Assembly: GCF_014203425.1 (NCBI RefSeq)
Contig: NZ_JACHJC010000001.1
Location: 4,118,001 to 4,182,000, forward strand
Source of the DNA: Micromonospora echinospora
GTDB taxonomy: Bacteria > Actinomycetota > Actinomycetes > Mycobacteriales > Micromonosporaceae
Length of the DNA stretch: 64,000 nt
Direction of reading: 5' to 3'
Numbering within the stretch: position 1 is the first letter of the stretch; the number at the start of each line of letters is the position of its first letter. The translations under genes and the position numbers were made by a program. The notes below the pieces were generated by a model that had not been told where the DNA came from, did not search any database, and saw only the letters and a list, made by a program, of their open reading frames with translations. This document shows, in pieces, positions 27,702 through 35,440 of the stretch.

Positions 27702-30700
27702 TCAGCGCCCGTCGACCAGCGCCAGCGCCCGCTGCCGGGGCAGGTTCGCGCCCCGGGCGTACGCGCTGGCGAATGCCGCCTCACCCAGGTGTTCCCGCAG
27801 CGTGACGGCGGTGGGTGTGCCGGCCGGGGCGTCGGCGGCGCCGGTGCCGGCCAGCAGCGCCGCCGCCGCGCCCAGCAGCCGGGCCGCCGACTCGGGGTCG
27901 CCGTCGCGCAGCAGCGGCCCGGCCAGCCCGTCGGCCGCCGCGGCGACCACCGGCACGTCCCACACGCCGACACCGGCGGTGAGGACCTGCCGGTAGTGGG
28001 CGCGGGCCGCAGCCGGGTCGCCGGTGGCGTCGGCGAGCTGCCCGAGCGTCACCAGCGCCGCGAGCCGCACCACATCGGCGCCGAACCAGCCCGACGGGCA
28101 TTGCGCGACCGCCCGTTCGCACAACGTCCGCGCCCGCTGCGGGTCGCCGTCGCGGCGGGCGATCTCGCCGAGCCCCAGGTACGCGGCGGCGACCAGCTCC
28201 GGCGCGCCGGCCGGCCCGGCGATGCGCCGCACCCGCCCGAAGTCCTCGGCCGCGCCGGTCAGGTCACCGGCGGCGAGCCGCCCGTCGGCGCGGGTCCGCA
28301 GCAGTTCCGCCAGGTCCAGGGTGGAGCCGAGCTGCTCGGCCAGCTCCAGGGCCTCCGCCATCGGCGCGGCCGCCGACGCGACGTCACCGGTGCGGTAGGC
28401 CGCCTCGGCGTGGGTGGACAGCGTCACGATCATGCCCCAGCGGTCGTCGAGGGCCCGGAAACCGGCCAGCGCGCCGTCCAGGTCGGCGCGGGCCTGGGTG
28501 TGACGGCCGTGCAGCAGACTGACCATCGCGGTGCCCAGCATGCCCAGCGCCCGGCTCCACGGGTCGGCGCCGAGCAGCCGGTCCCGGACGGCCTGCTCGT
28601 GCAGCGCCGCCGCGTCCTGCGGCGACGGGGGGCCGCTGGCCATGCCGGACAGGTAGAGCAGGAACGGATGCCGGGGCGGCCGGGCCATGGTCCACAGGAT
28701 CCGCGACGCGGCGTCGACCTCGCTGCGCTCGCCGCCACCGGCGAGCGTGGCGATCAGCAGCGTCAGCGCGTACTCCTCGGCCAGGCCGTCGGGCGGGCCG
28801 TCGAGCCGGTCGACCAGCCGCCGGGCCAGCGCCGCGCCGTCCCCGCGCAGGCCCCGCAGCCACCAGTAGAACGTCAGCGCCGCGACCAGCCGCAACCCGG
28901 TGGCGGTGTCCGCGTGCCGCAGCGCCGCGTGCAGGTCGTCGCGGGCGGCGTCGAGGCGGCGCAGCCACCGCTCCTGGCCGCCGCCGCGCAGCGCCGCGTC
29001 GCCGGCCTGTGCCAGGTCCAGGTAGTACGCGGCGTGCGCGTCGCGGATCCGTCCGGTCTCGCCGCGCTCGGCCAGCCGGGCGGCGGTGAACTCGCGGATC
29101 GTCTCCAGCATCCGGTACCGGCCACCGGTCGCCTCGACCAGCGACTTGTCCACCAGACCGGCGAGCACGTCCAGGACGTCACCGCCGTCCGGCGCGCACA
29201 CCGCCTGCACGGCGGCCAGGTCGGCGGCGCCGGCGAACACGCTCATCCGGGCGGCCAGCAGCCGTTCCGGCTCGTCGAGCAGGTCCCAGCTCCACCCGAC
29301 GACCGCCTCCAGCGTGCGGTGGCGGGGCGCGGCGGTGCGGTCGCCGCGGCGCAGCAGCCGGAACCGGTCGTCCAGCCGGGCCGCGACCTGCGAAACCGGC
29401 AGGGCCCGCAGCCGCGCCGCCGCCAGCTCCAGGGCCAGCGGCAGCCCGTCGAGGGTGCGGCAGATCCGCAGCACCGCCGGGGTGGTGTCGGCGTCGAGGA
29501 TGAACCCGGGCGCCACGTCGGCGGCCCGGTCGGCGAACAGCCGCACCGCCGGGTACGCGGCGGCCGTCTCCGGTGTGCTCGGCGCGTCCGGGATGGCGAG
29601 GCCGCCGACCGGGCACAGCGCCTCACCGGTGAGGCCCAACGGCTCCCGGCTGGTGGCCAGCACCCGCAGTCCGGGGGCAGCGGCGAGCAGCCGGGCGGTC
29701 AGCCGGGCCGCGTCGTCGATGACGTGCTCACAGTTGTCGAGCACCAGCAGCAGGCGCCGGCCGGCCAGCGCCGCCACCAGCCGGTCGGTGAGGTCGCGGG
29801 GCCCGTCGGGGGCCCGCAGCCCGGCGTCGCGCAGGTCCAGCGCGGTCAGCACCGCCGACGCGACCGGCGAGCCGGGCGTCACCGCGGCCAGCTCCACCAG
29901 GCACACCGTCCCGTCGTGCCGGGCCGCCGCGGTGGTGGCCAGCCGGGTCTTGCCGGCGCCGCCGGGCCCGTGCAGCGTCACCAGCCGCGCCGAGGCGAGC
30001 AGCTCCTGGACGCGCCGCAGCTCCCGTTCCCGGCCGACGAAGCTGGTCAGCGGGGTGGGCAGGCGCGCCGGTGGCGCGGGGTCGTCGCGCAGCAGCGTGG
30101 CGTGCAACGCGACCAGCTCCGCGGACGGGTCGGCGCCCAGCTCCTCGGCGAGCACCCGGCGGGCGTCGGCGTACGCGGCGAGGGCCTCGGCGCGGCTGCC
30201 CGCGCCGTGCAGGGCGCGCATCAGCAGACCGTGCAGCTGCTCCCGCAGCGGATGCGCCGCCACCAGGGCCCGCAGCTCGGCGATCAGCGGCGCGCCGGGT
30301 GGCGCGAGCGCCAGGTCCGCCGCCACGCGGTCCTCGATCGCCGCCAGGCGCAGCTGGCGCAGCCGGGCCGCCTCGGCGTCGGCGAACGGCGCCCCGGTGA
30401 CGTCGGCCAGCGGTTCGCCGCGCCACAGGTCGAGCGCTTCGCGCAGCAGCGCCGCCGCGCCGCGCGGATCGCCGTCGGCGAGCGCCGCCCGTCCCGCTGC
30501 GGCCAGCCGGGTGAACCGGTGTACATCCACCCGCTGCGGGTCGACGGCCAGCCGGTAACCGGCCGGGCCGAACTCGATGTGCGCGCCGGGCAGCAGCCGC
30601 CGTAGCCGCGACACCTGCGACTGCAGGGCGTTCGCGGCCTGCTCGGGGGGCCGGTCGCCGTAGACGCCGTCGATGAGCCGCCGCGGCGGCACGGTGCGGT

Positions 30701-30812
30701 CGGCGTCGAGCAGCAGCAGCACCAGCAGGGCGCGTAGCCGCTCACCGGCGACGGGAAGCGCGCTGCCGTCGGCCGCGTACGCCTGCGTCGCGCCGAGCAC
30801 ACCGAACCGCAT
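27702..30812 (-). CDS. SARP/AfsR-like regulator (winged helix, BTAD, NB-ARC, TPR)
   Basis: A 1036-residue regulator. Residues 1-90 are an OmpR-type DNA-binding domain (RALLVLLLLDADRTVPPRRLIDGVYG), 95-240 the bacterial transcriptional activator domain, and 250-550 an NB-ARC ATPase with Walker A HGPGGAGKTR near 281-290 and the LLLVLDNCEHV segment. The remaining third is helical TPR-like repeats. Such proteins activate antibiotic or secondary-metabolite genes. Here the direct targets are probably the exporter genes that follow. The ATG has GACAAT seven bases upstream, a leaderless layout; longer readings lack homology. Confidence 0.9.
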   Translation of the reverse strand: MRFGVLGATQAYAADGSALPVAGERLRALLVLLLLDADRTVPPRRLIDGVYGDRPPEQAANALQSQVSRLRRLLPGAHIEFGPAGYRLAVDPQRVDVHRFTRLAAAGRAALADGDPRGAAALLREALDLWRGEPLADVTGAPFADAEAARLRQLRLAAIEDRVAADLALAPPGAPLIAELRALVAAHPLREQLHGLLMRALHGAGSRAEALAAYADARRVLAEELGADPSAELVALHATLLRDDPAPPARLPTPLTSFVGRERELRRVQELLASARLVTLHGPGGAGKTRLATTAAARHDGTVCLVELAAVTPGSPVASAVLTALDLRDAGLRAPDGPRDLTDRLVAALAGRRLLLVLDNCEHVIDDAARLTARLLAAAPGLRVLATSREPLGLTGEALCPVGGLAIPDAPSTPETAAAYPAVRLFADRAADVAPGFILDADTTPAVLRICRTLDGLPLALELAAARLRALPVSQVAARLDDRFRLLRRGDRTAAPRHRTLEAVVGWSWDLLDEPERLLAARMSVFAGAADLAAVQAVCAPDGGDVLDVLAGLVDKSLVEATGGRYRMLETIREFTAARLAERGETGRIRDAHAAYYLDLAQAGDAALRGGGQERWLRRLDAARDDLHAALRHADTATGLRLVAALTFYWWLRGLRGDGAALARRLVDRLDGPPDGLAEEYALTLLIATLAGGGERSEVDAASRILWTMARPPRHPFLLYLSGMASGPPSPQDAAALHEQAVRDRLLGADPWSRALGMLGTAMVSLLHGRHTQARADLDGALAGFRALDDRWGMIVTLSTHAEAAYRTGDVASAAAPMAEALELAEQLGSTLDLAELLRTRADGRLAAGDLTGAAEDFGRVRRIAGPAGAPELVAAAYLGLGEIARRDGDPQRARTLCERAVAQCPSGWFGADVVRLAALVTLGQLADATGDPAAARAHYRQVLTAGVGVWDVPVVAAAADGLAGPLLRDGDPESAARLLGAAAALLAGTGAADAPAGTPTAVTLREHLGEAAFASAYARGANLPRQRALALVDGR

Positions 30813-30941
30813 GGGCCCGATTGTCGCCTGCCGGGGCGCGCGGCGGCACGTCCCACCCCGCCGGTGGCGCGCCCCACACCGGTTCGGCCCGGCGCCGCCG
30901 CGGGCGGGTAGCCTTCGGCCCGTGATCGTGGTGAGGTGCCG

Positions 30942-32540
30942 GTGACGATGCTGGACCGGGAACAGCCGCGTGCCACCGACGGGGCACGCGGCGACGGCGG
31001 CGCGCTGCCGCTGACGCTGGCCGTGCCGGCCGCCGTGCTGGCCGGGGTGGCGCTGCTGCTGGCGTTCCCGCCGTACGGGATGTGGCCGCTGGCGCCGGTG
31101 GGGGTGGCGTTGCTGGCCGCCGCCGCGCACCGGCGGCGGTTGCGCGCCGGCGCGGGGCTGGGCTTCCTCACCGGTGTGGCGCTGTTCGCGCCGCTGCTGG
31201 AATGGACGAACCTGCACACCGGCTACCTGCCGTGGGCGCTGCTGTCGCTGCTGCAGGCCGCCTACCTGGCGCTGCTGGGCGCCGCCACCGCCTGGGTGTC
31301 GCCGCTGGCCGACCGCCACCGGGCGGCGTGGCCGCTGCTCACCGGCGTGCTGTGGGTGGCGCAGGAGGCGTTGCGCGACCGGACCCCGTTCGGCGGGTTC
31401 CCGTGGGGGCGGCTGGCGTTCAGCCAGGACACGTCGCCGCTGCTGCGGCTGGCCGCGCTCGGCGGCGCGCCGCTGGTCACGTTCGCGGTAGCGGTCGCCG
31501 GCGGGATCCTGGTCGCCGTGGCCTGGCGGGACTGGCGTCGCGCGCCCGGGCAGTGGCGGCCGGTGGCCGGGCTCACCGCCGCGCTGGTCGCGCTGCTCGC
31601 CGCCGGACCGGCAGTGCCGGCCGAGGTACGCGGCGCGGGCGGCACCGTCACCGTCGCGATCGTGCAGGGCAACGTGCCGCGCCTCGGGCTGGACTTCAAC
31701 GCGCAGCGGCAGGCGGTGCTGAACAACCACGTCGACGCCACGCTGGAGCTGGCCGAGCGGGTCACCGAGGGCGGGCAGCCCCGCCCCGACCTGGTGGTGT
31801 GGCCGGAGAACTCCAGCGACATCGACCCGCTGCGCAACCCGGGCGCGGGCGAGCGGATCGCCCAGGCCGCCGACGCGATCGGCGCGCCGATCCTGGTCGG
31901 CGCGGTGCTCGCCGGACCGGAACCGGGGCAGGTGCGCAACGTGGGGCTGCTGTGGCGGCCCGGCGCCGGCGTCGACCTGGACCAGACGTACGTCAAGCGG
32001 CATCCGGTGCCGTTCGCCGAGTACGTGCCGCTGCGTTCGGTCGCCCGCATGGTCAGCTCGCAGGTCGACCGGGTCAGCTCCGACTTCGTGCCCGGTGACC
32101 GGCCCGGCGTGGTGGACGCCGGCGCGGCGGTCCTCGGCGACGTGATCTGCTTCGAGGTCGCCTACGACGGGATCGTCCGGGACACCGTGACCGGCGGCGC
32201 GCAGCTGCTGGTGGTGCAGACAAACAACGCCACGTTCGACGTGGCCGAGGCCCGCCAGCAGCTGGCCATGGTGCGGTTGCGGGCGGTGGAACACGGCCGG
32301 GCCGCGTTGATGGCCTCCACGGTCGGGGTGTCCGGGTTCATTTCCCCCGACGGGCGGGTAGACGGTGCGACCGGGTTCAACACCGCCGCGGTGGTGGTGC
32401 GGCAGATGGAACTCGGCAACGGGCGTACCCCGGCGACGACGGCCGGGGTGTGGCCGGAGGTGGCGCTCACGGCGCTGGCGGTCGCGGCCCTGGTCGGCGC
32501 GGCCGTGCTGCGCCGCCGCCGGGAGGTCGCTCCCGGCTGA
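30942..32540 (+). CDS. lnt: Apolipoprotein N-acyltransferase
   Basis: A 532-residue membrane enzyme that adds the third acyl chain to lipoproteins. Six or so N-terminal helices precede a nitrilase-like domain with the catalytic triad E289 (VVWPENSS), K352 (TYVKRHPVPFAEYVP) and C403 (VICFEVAYD), the same order as in E. coli Lnt; a final helix follows. The GTG at 30942 is chosen because it overlaps the stop of a seven-codon upstream frame, but GTG 30936 and ATG 30948 are in frame too. It is followed by ppm1; the two are fused in Mycobacterium tuberculosis Ppm1. Confidence 0.92.
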   Translation: MTMLDREQPRATDGARGDGGALPLTLAVPAAVLAGVALLLAFPPYGMWPLAPVGVALLAAAAHRRRLRAGAGLGFLTGVALFAPLLEWTNLHTGYLPWALLSLLQAAYLALLGAATAWVSPLADRHRAAWPLLTGVLWVAQEALRDRTPFGGFPWGRLAFSQDTSPLLRLAALGGAPLVTFAVAVAGGILVAVAWRDWRRAPGQWRPVAGLTAALVALLAAGPAVPAEVRGAGGTVTVAIVQGNVPRLGLDFNAQRQAVLNNHVDATLELAERVTEGGQPRPDLVVWPENSSDIDPLRNPGAGERIAQAADAIGAPILVGAVLAGPEPGQVRNVGLLWRPGAGVDLDQTYVKRHPVPFAEYVPLRSVARMVSSQVDRVSSDFVPGDRPGVVDAGAAVLGDVICFEVAYDGIVRDTVTGGAQLLVVQTNNATFDVAEARQQLAMVRLRAVEHGRAALMASTVGVSGFISPDGRVDGATGFNTAAVVVRQMELGNGRTPATTAGVWPEVALTALAVAALVGAAVLRRRREVAPG

Positions 32541-32566
32541 GCCGACGAGCGGGAGGCGGTGCGACG

Positions 32567-33358
32567 GTGGGTGTGGTAGCCGACAGGCGGACGGCCGGCC
32601 ATCCCGGTGTGGGACGGGTCCTCGTGGTCGTCCCCACCTACAACGAGGCCGACAACGTCGGGCGCATCGTCGCCCGGGTACGCGCGGCGGCGCCGGCTGT
32701 CGACGTGCTCGTCGCCGACGACAACAGCCCCGACGGCACCGGCGCGATCGCCGACTCCCTCGCCGGGAACGACCCGCGGGTGCACGTGCTGCACCGGGCG
32801 GGCAAGGAAGGGCTGGGCGCGGCCTACCTGGCCGGTTTCGCCTGGGCCCGGGCACGCGGCTACGACGCGGTGGTGGAGATGGACGCCGACGGCTCGCACG
32901 CGCCGGAGGACCTGCCGGCGCTGCTGGACGCCGCCCGCGACGCCGACGTGGTGATCGGCTCCCGGTGGACCCGCGGCGCGCGGGTGCTGAACTGGCCGTG
33001 GCGGCGGCTGCTGCTGTCACGCGTCGGCAACCTGTACGCGCGGCTGGCGCTGGGCATGCCGGTCAGCGACGCCACCGGCGGCTACCGGGTGTACCGGCGC
33101 AGCGCGCTGGACGCCATCGACCTGGACTCGGTGCGCTCCCAGGGGTACGCGTTCCAGGTGGAGTTGTCCCGGCTGGCGCACCGCGCCGGGGTACGCATCG
33201 TGGAGGTGCCGATCACGTTCGCCGAGCGGGAACACGGCGACAGCAAGATGAGCCCGCTGATCGTGGTGGAGGCGCTGTGGCGGGTCACCCGGTGGGGGCT
33301 GCGGGACCGCCTGGCGACAGTGCAGGCCCGCCCGGACGCGCTCGCCCGCTGGCCTTGA
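32567..33358 (+). CDS. ppm1: Polyprenol-monophosphomannose synthase
   Basis: A 263-residue GT2 glycosyltransferase with VVVPTYNEADNVGRIV, the metal-binding EMDADGSHAPEDLP, and SDATGGYRVYRRSALD, all typical of dolichol/polyprenol-phosphate mannose synthases. It makes the polyprenyl-phosphate-mannose donor used for lipoglycans and protein O-mannosylation, at the cytoplasmic membrane face. There are no C-terminal membrane helices. The GTG start has GGGAGG about 10 bases upstream and lies 26 bases after lnt, so the two form an operon. Confidence 0.9.
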   Translation: MGVVADRRTAGHPGVGRVLVVVPTYNEADNVGRIVARVRAAAPAVDVLVADDNSPDGTGAIADSLAGNDPRVHVLHRAGKEGLGAAYLAGFAWARARGYDAVVEMDADGSHAPEDLPALLDAARDADVVIGSRWTRGARVLNWPWRRLLLSRVGNLYARLALGMPVSDATGGYRVYRRSALDAIDLDSVRSQGYAFQVELSRLAHRAGVRIVEVPITFAEREHGDSKMSPLIVVEALWRVTRWGLRDRLATVQARPDALARWP

Positions 33359-33411
33359 GCCGGGGCGTGTCATGCTTGAGGGGCGTGATGACCCCGGGCG
33401 GATGAGGTGAG

Positions 33412-33951
33412 ATGCGCCGAGGACTGAAGTACGTACCACCGGCCCTGCTGCTGCTGTCGCTGCTGGAGCTGGCCGTTTTCGTGCTGGTCGGCCGGGCTGT
33501 CGGGTTCGGCGCGGCGGTGCTGCTGGTGTTCGGGGCGTCCCTGCTGGGCCTGGTGCTGCTGCGCCGCGAAGGCATGCGGGCGTGGCGCGGATTCCGGGCC
33601 GCGGCGCAGGCCGGCCGACCGCCGGGCCCCGAGGTGACCGACGGGCTGGTGGGTCTGCTGGGTGCGCTGCTGCTGGCGATGCCGGGCCTGGTCAGCGGCG
33701 TGGTGGGCCTGCTGTTGCTGCTGCCGCCGCTGCGCCGGGTGGCCGGCGGCGGGGTGCGCCGGGCCACCGAGCGGCGCGTGTCGTCGATGGTCGCCGGTGA
33801 CCTGTTCGGGCCGCGCCGGGTACGGGTGTACCGGGGCGCGCCGCAGCCGAGCCCGCAGCCCACACCGTCGCCGTCGCCCGGTCCTGCGCCTTCGCCCCAG
33901 CCGGTCACCGACCCGGGCAAGGCCATCGAGGGCGAGATCGTCGACCGCTGA
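33412..33951 (+). CDS. fxsA: FxsA family membrane protein
   Basis: A 179-residue protein with the FxsA core: an N-terminal helix pair (LLLLSLLELAVFVLVGRAVGFGAAVLLVFGASLLG), then MRAWRGFRAAAQAGRPPGPEVTDGLVGLLGALLLAMPGLVSGVVGLLLLLPPLRR. A soluble tail rich in Pro and Ser (residues about 140-165) follows. The E. coli protein relieves phage T7 exclusion by binding PifA; the general role is unknown. It follows ppm1 by 53 bases on the same strand. Confidence 0.9.
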   Translation: MRRGLKYVPPALLLLSLLELAVFVLVGRAVGFGAAVLLVFGASLLGLVLLRREGMRAWRGFRAAAQAGRPPGPEVTDGLVGLLGALLLAMPGLVSGVVGLLLLLPPLRRVAGGGVRRATERRVSSMVAGDLFGPRRVRVYRGAPQPSPQPTPSPSPGPAPSPQPVTDPGKAIEGEIVDR

Positions 33952-33973
33952 CGCGCGCCCCCGCGCCATTGGC

Positions 33974-34048
33974 TTGATCAACTCCACTTCGCCGAGGTGG
34001 CGGCATCAGACCGCGCCCGACCACGCCACCTCCCCGAACTGACGGCCC
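33974..34048. repeat. Palindromic repeat unit 1
   Basis: The unit begins TTGATCAACTCCACTTCG, has GAGGTGG and CCACCTCCCCGAACTG as its two arms, and ends GACGGCCC. The arms form an imperfect hairpin of about 18 bp around a loop containing CGGCATCAGACCGC. Confidence 0.7.
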
Positions 34049-34117
34049 GTTCACCGACCCAACACCCGGATTTGCTCACGTGCGGCGAATCAGCCGTCCA
34101 GGGCCTCCCGCCCGTCC

Positions 34118-34193
34118 CATGATTGACACCATTTCGGGGAGGTGGGGACATCAGGGCACGCCCGACCCCGCCACCTTCCCGAAATGGCGGTCC
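34118..34193. repeat. Palindromic repeat unit 2
   Basis: The unit begins CCATGATTGACACC, with arms ATTTCGGGGAGGTGG and CCACCTTCCCGAAAT, which pair almost perfectly. Matching changes in both arms (CATTTCG against CGAAATG) suggest that the pairing is maintained. Confidence 0.75.
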
Positions 34194-34291
34194 GACGCTC
34201 GATTTGGCAGGGCGAGCCCCGCCCTCACCCACCGACCGGCGCGCGGGTAACGGGTCGTCGCCAAGGAGCCCGTGCACGGGTGGTCCGCTCG

Positions 34292-34364
34292 CATGATCAA
34301 CACCAGCTTGGCGAAGTGGTGGCATCACCGCGGTCCGGATACACCCACCTCCCCGAGGTGGGCC
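34292..34364. repeat. Palindromic repeat unit 3
   Basis: The unit begins CATGATCAACACCAGCTTGG, with the loop segment GGCATCACCGCGGTCCGG and the right arm CCACCTCCCCGAGGTGG. The right arm itself contains a small nested palindrome (CCACCTC/GAGGTGG). Confidence 0.75.
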
Positions 34365-34433
34365 CATTCACCGGCCGGCGGGCGAATCGACTCGACGCGC
34401 GGCGGATCAGCCGTCCGCGGTCACCCCCCGCCC

Positions 34434-34470
34434 CATGATCGGCACCAGTTCGGGGAAGTGGCGGGCTGAC
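34434..34470. repeat. Palindromic repeat unit 4, left half only
   Basis: CATGATCGGCACCAGTTCGG and GGAAGTGGCGGG match the left arm and start of the loop of the other units. The right arm is missing, so this is a truncated copy. Confidence 0.65.
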
Positions 34471-34528
34471 AGTGAGTTGGCACGGCGGATCGGCCCTCAG
34501 AGGGAGCCCGCCCTCACCTGCCCGACCT

Positions 34529-34603
34529 CATGATCGACGCCAGCTCGGCGAAGTGGTGGCATCACTGCCGCCCGGATACACCCACCTCCCCGAACTGGCG
34601 GCC
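34529..34603. repeat. Palindromic repeat unit 5
   Basis: The unit begins CATGATCGACGCCAGCTCGG, and the arms GCCAGCTCGGCGAAGTGG and CCACCTCCCCGAACTGGC match at 15 of 18 positions when one is reversed. The loop holds GGCATCACTGCCGCCCGG. It is closest to unit 3. Confidence 0.75.
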
Positions 34604-34733
34604 GGGTTGCCGGCCAGGCGCGCGAGTCGACACCACGCGCGGCGGATCGCCGCCCATGGCGCGCGAGCCAGCACCACGGGCGGCGGATCAGCGGCCCACG
34701 CCCCTGCCGGCCCGTGCCAGCCCTGCCCGGCCC

Positions 34734-34808
34734 CGTGATCAAACACCGGATCGGGGGAGTGGTGGCATCACCGTGGCCCGGATACCGCCATCTCCCCGAA
34801 GTGGCGAC
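34734..34808. repeat. Palindromic repeat unit 6
   Basis: The unit begins CGTGATCAAACACCGGATCG, with loop GGCATCACCGTGGCCCGG and right arm CCATCTCCCCGAAGTGGCGA. It is the most distant unit and lies nearest the rbpA terminator. Confidence 0.7.
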
Positions 34809-34830
34809 TGTCCTCACCCGGGCAGCGAAA

Positions 34831-34854
34831 CGCCCCCGGGTGATCCCGGGGGCG
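34831..34854 (-). terminator. rbpA terminator
   Basis: CGCCCCCGGG and CCCGGGGGCG form a perfect 10-bp stem with a four-base loop, followed on the minus strand by GTTTCG. It starts about 20 bases after the rbpA stop codon. Confidence 0.75.
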
Positions 34855-34874
34855 CTTTCGGTCGTGCGGGATGC

Positions 34875-35216
34875 TCAGGCGCGGCCGCGGCGGGTCCGGA
34901 CCTCCTGGAGCCGCTCGGCGAGGATGTCCTCCAGCTCGGCGATCGAGCGCCGCTCCAGCAGCATGTCCCAGTGCGTACGCGGCGGCTTGGCCTTCTTCTG
35001 CTCCGGCTCGGTGCCGTCGACCAGGCGGGCGACGCTGCCGTCGAACTTGCACTCCCAGGTCGTCGGGACCTCGGCGTCGACGGCGAAAGGCACCTCGAAC
35101 TGGTGGCCCTTGGCGCAGAGGTACTCGCGGGTCTGGCGCGGCGCGAGCTCCGTGTTGCGGTCGGATTCGTAGCTGACCGCGCCCAGCCGGCTACCGCGCA
35201 GCATGCGCTCGCCCAT
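34875..35216 (-). CDS. rbpA: RNA polymerase-binding protein RbpA
   Basis: A 113-residue actinobacterial transcription factor that binds RNA polymerase and the housekeeping sigma factor and stabilises open complexes. Features in order are the N-terminal MLRGSRLGAVSYESDRN, the zinc/core domain with YLCAKGHQF and WECKFDG, the basic linker, and the sigma-interaction helices HWDMLLERRSIAELEDILAERL. The ATG with GAGGGGAAG upstream gives the normal family length; a longer reading would add 86 unrelated residues. A SigR-type promoter lies 41 bases upstream. Confidence 0.95.
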   Translation of the reverse strand: MGERMLRGSRLGAVSYESDRNTELAPRQTREYLCAKGHQFEVPFAVDAEVPTTWECKFDGSVARLVDGTEPEQKKAKPPRTHWDMLLERRSIAELEDILAERLQEVRTRRGRA

Positions 35217-35256
35217 GATCGACTTCCCCTCGTCCGTGGTGCTGGTCTTCAGGTGT

Positions 35257-35284
35257 AACGGCCGGTCACCGTTCGCCCATTCCC
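35257..35284 (-). promoter_or_regulatory. SigR-type promoter of rbpA
   Basis: On the minus strand GGGAAT (35284-35279), 19 bases, then GTTAC (starting 35259) matches the GGAAT-N18-19-GTT consensus of the thiol-stress sigma factor SigR. The rbpA gene of Streptomyces coelicolor is a known SigR target. The transcript would have a leader of about 35 bases. Confidence 0.7.
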
Positions 35285-35440
35285 CACCCACGACGGCAGG
35301 GCCGTACGCGGGTCGGAGGAACCAAGGGTAACCGGCCATGACAGCTGCCCGGCGGGGTCGTCCCCGGCCGGGCCGAATCGGTGGAGTGTTTCGCCTGCCA
35401 ACGGGGATGTTAGCCACCTGTTTGCGTGCCGGAGGTGACG

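Larger units (their letters stand above)
33952..34874. other. 923-bp gene-free region filled by a diverged repeat array
   Basis: No frame here has a credible start, codon use or homology. Six units of a palindromic element (33974-34808) occupy most of the stretch, and the spacers between them are themselves related (recurring GGCGGATCAGCC-like words). A terminator for the convergent rbpA gene closes the right end. Confidence 0.75.

Noticed and set aside
33974..34808. Repeat array as a CRISPR
   Set aside because: Units are 75 bp, diverged, unevenly spaced and internally palindromic; spacers are related to each other, and no cas gene is present.
33974..34808. Repeat array as an integron cassette array
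   Set aside because: The units are imperfect inverted repeats like attC sites, but there are no genes between them, no integrase and no conserved core site.
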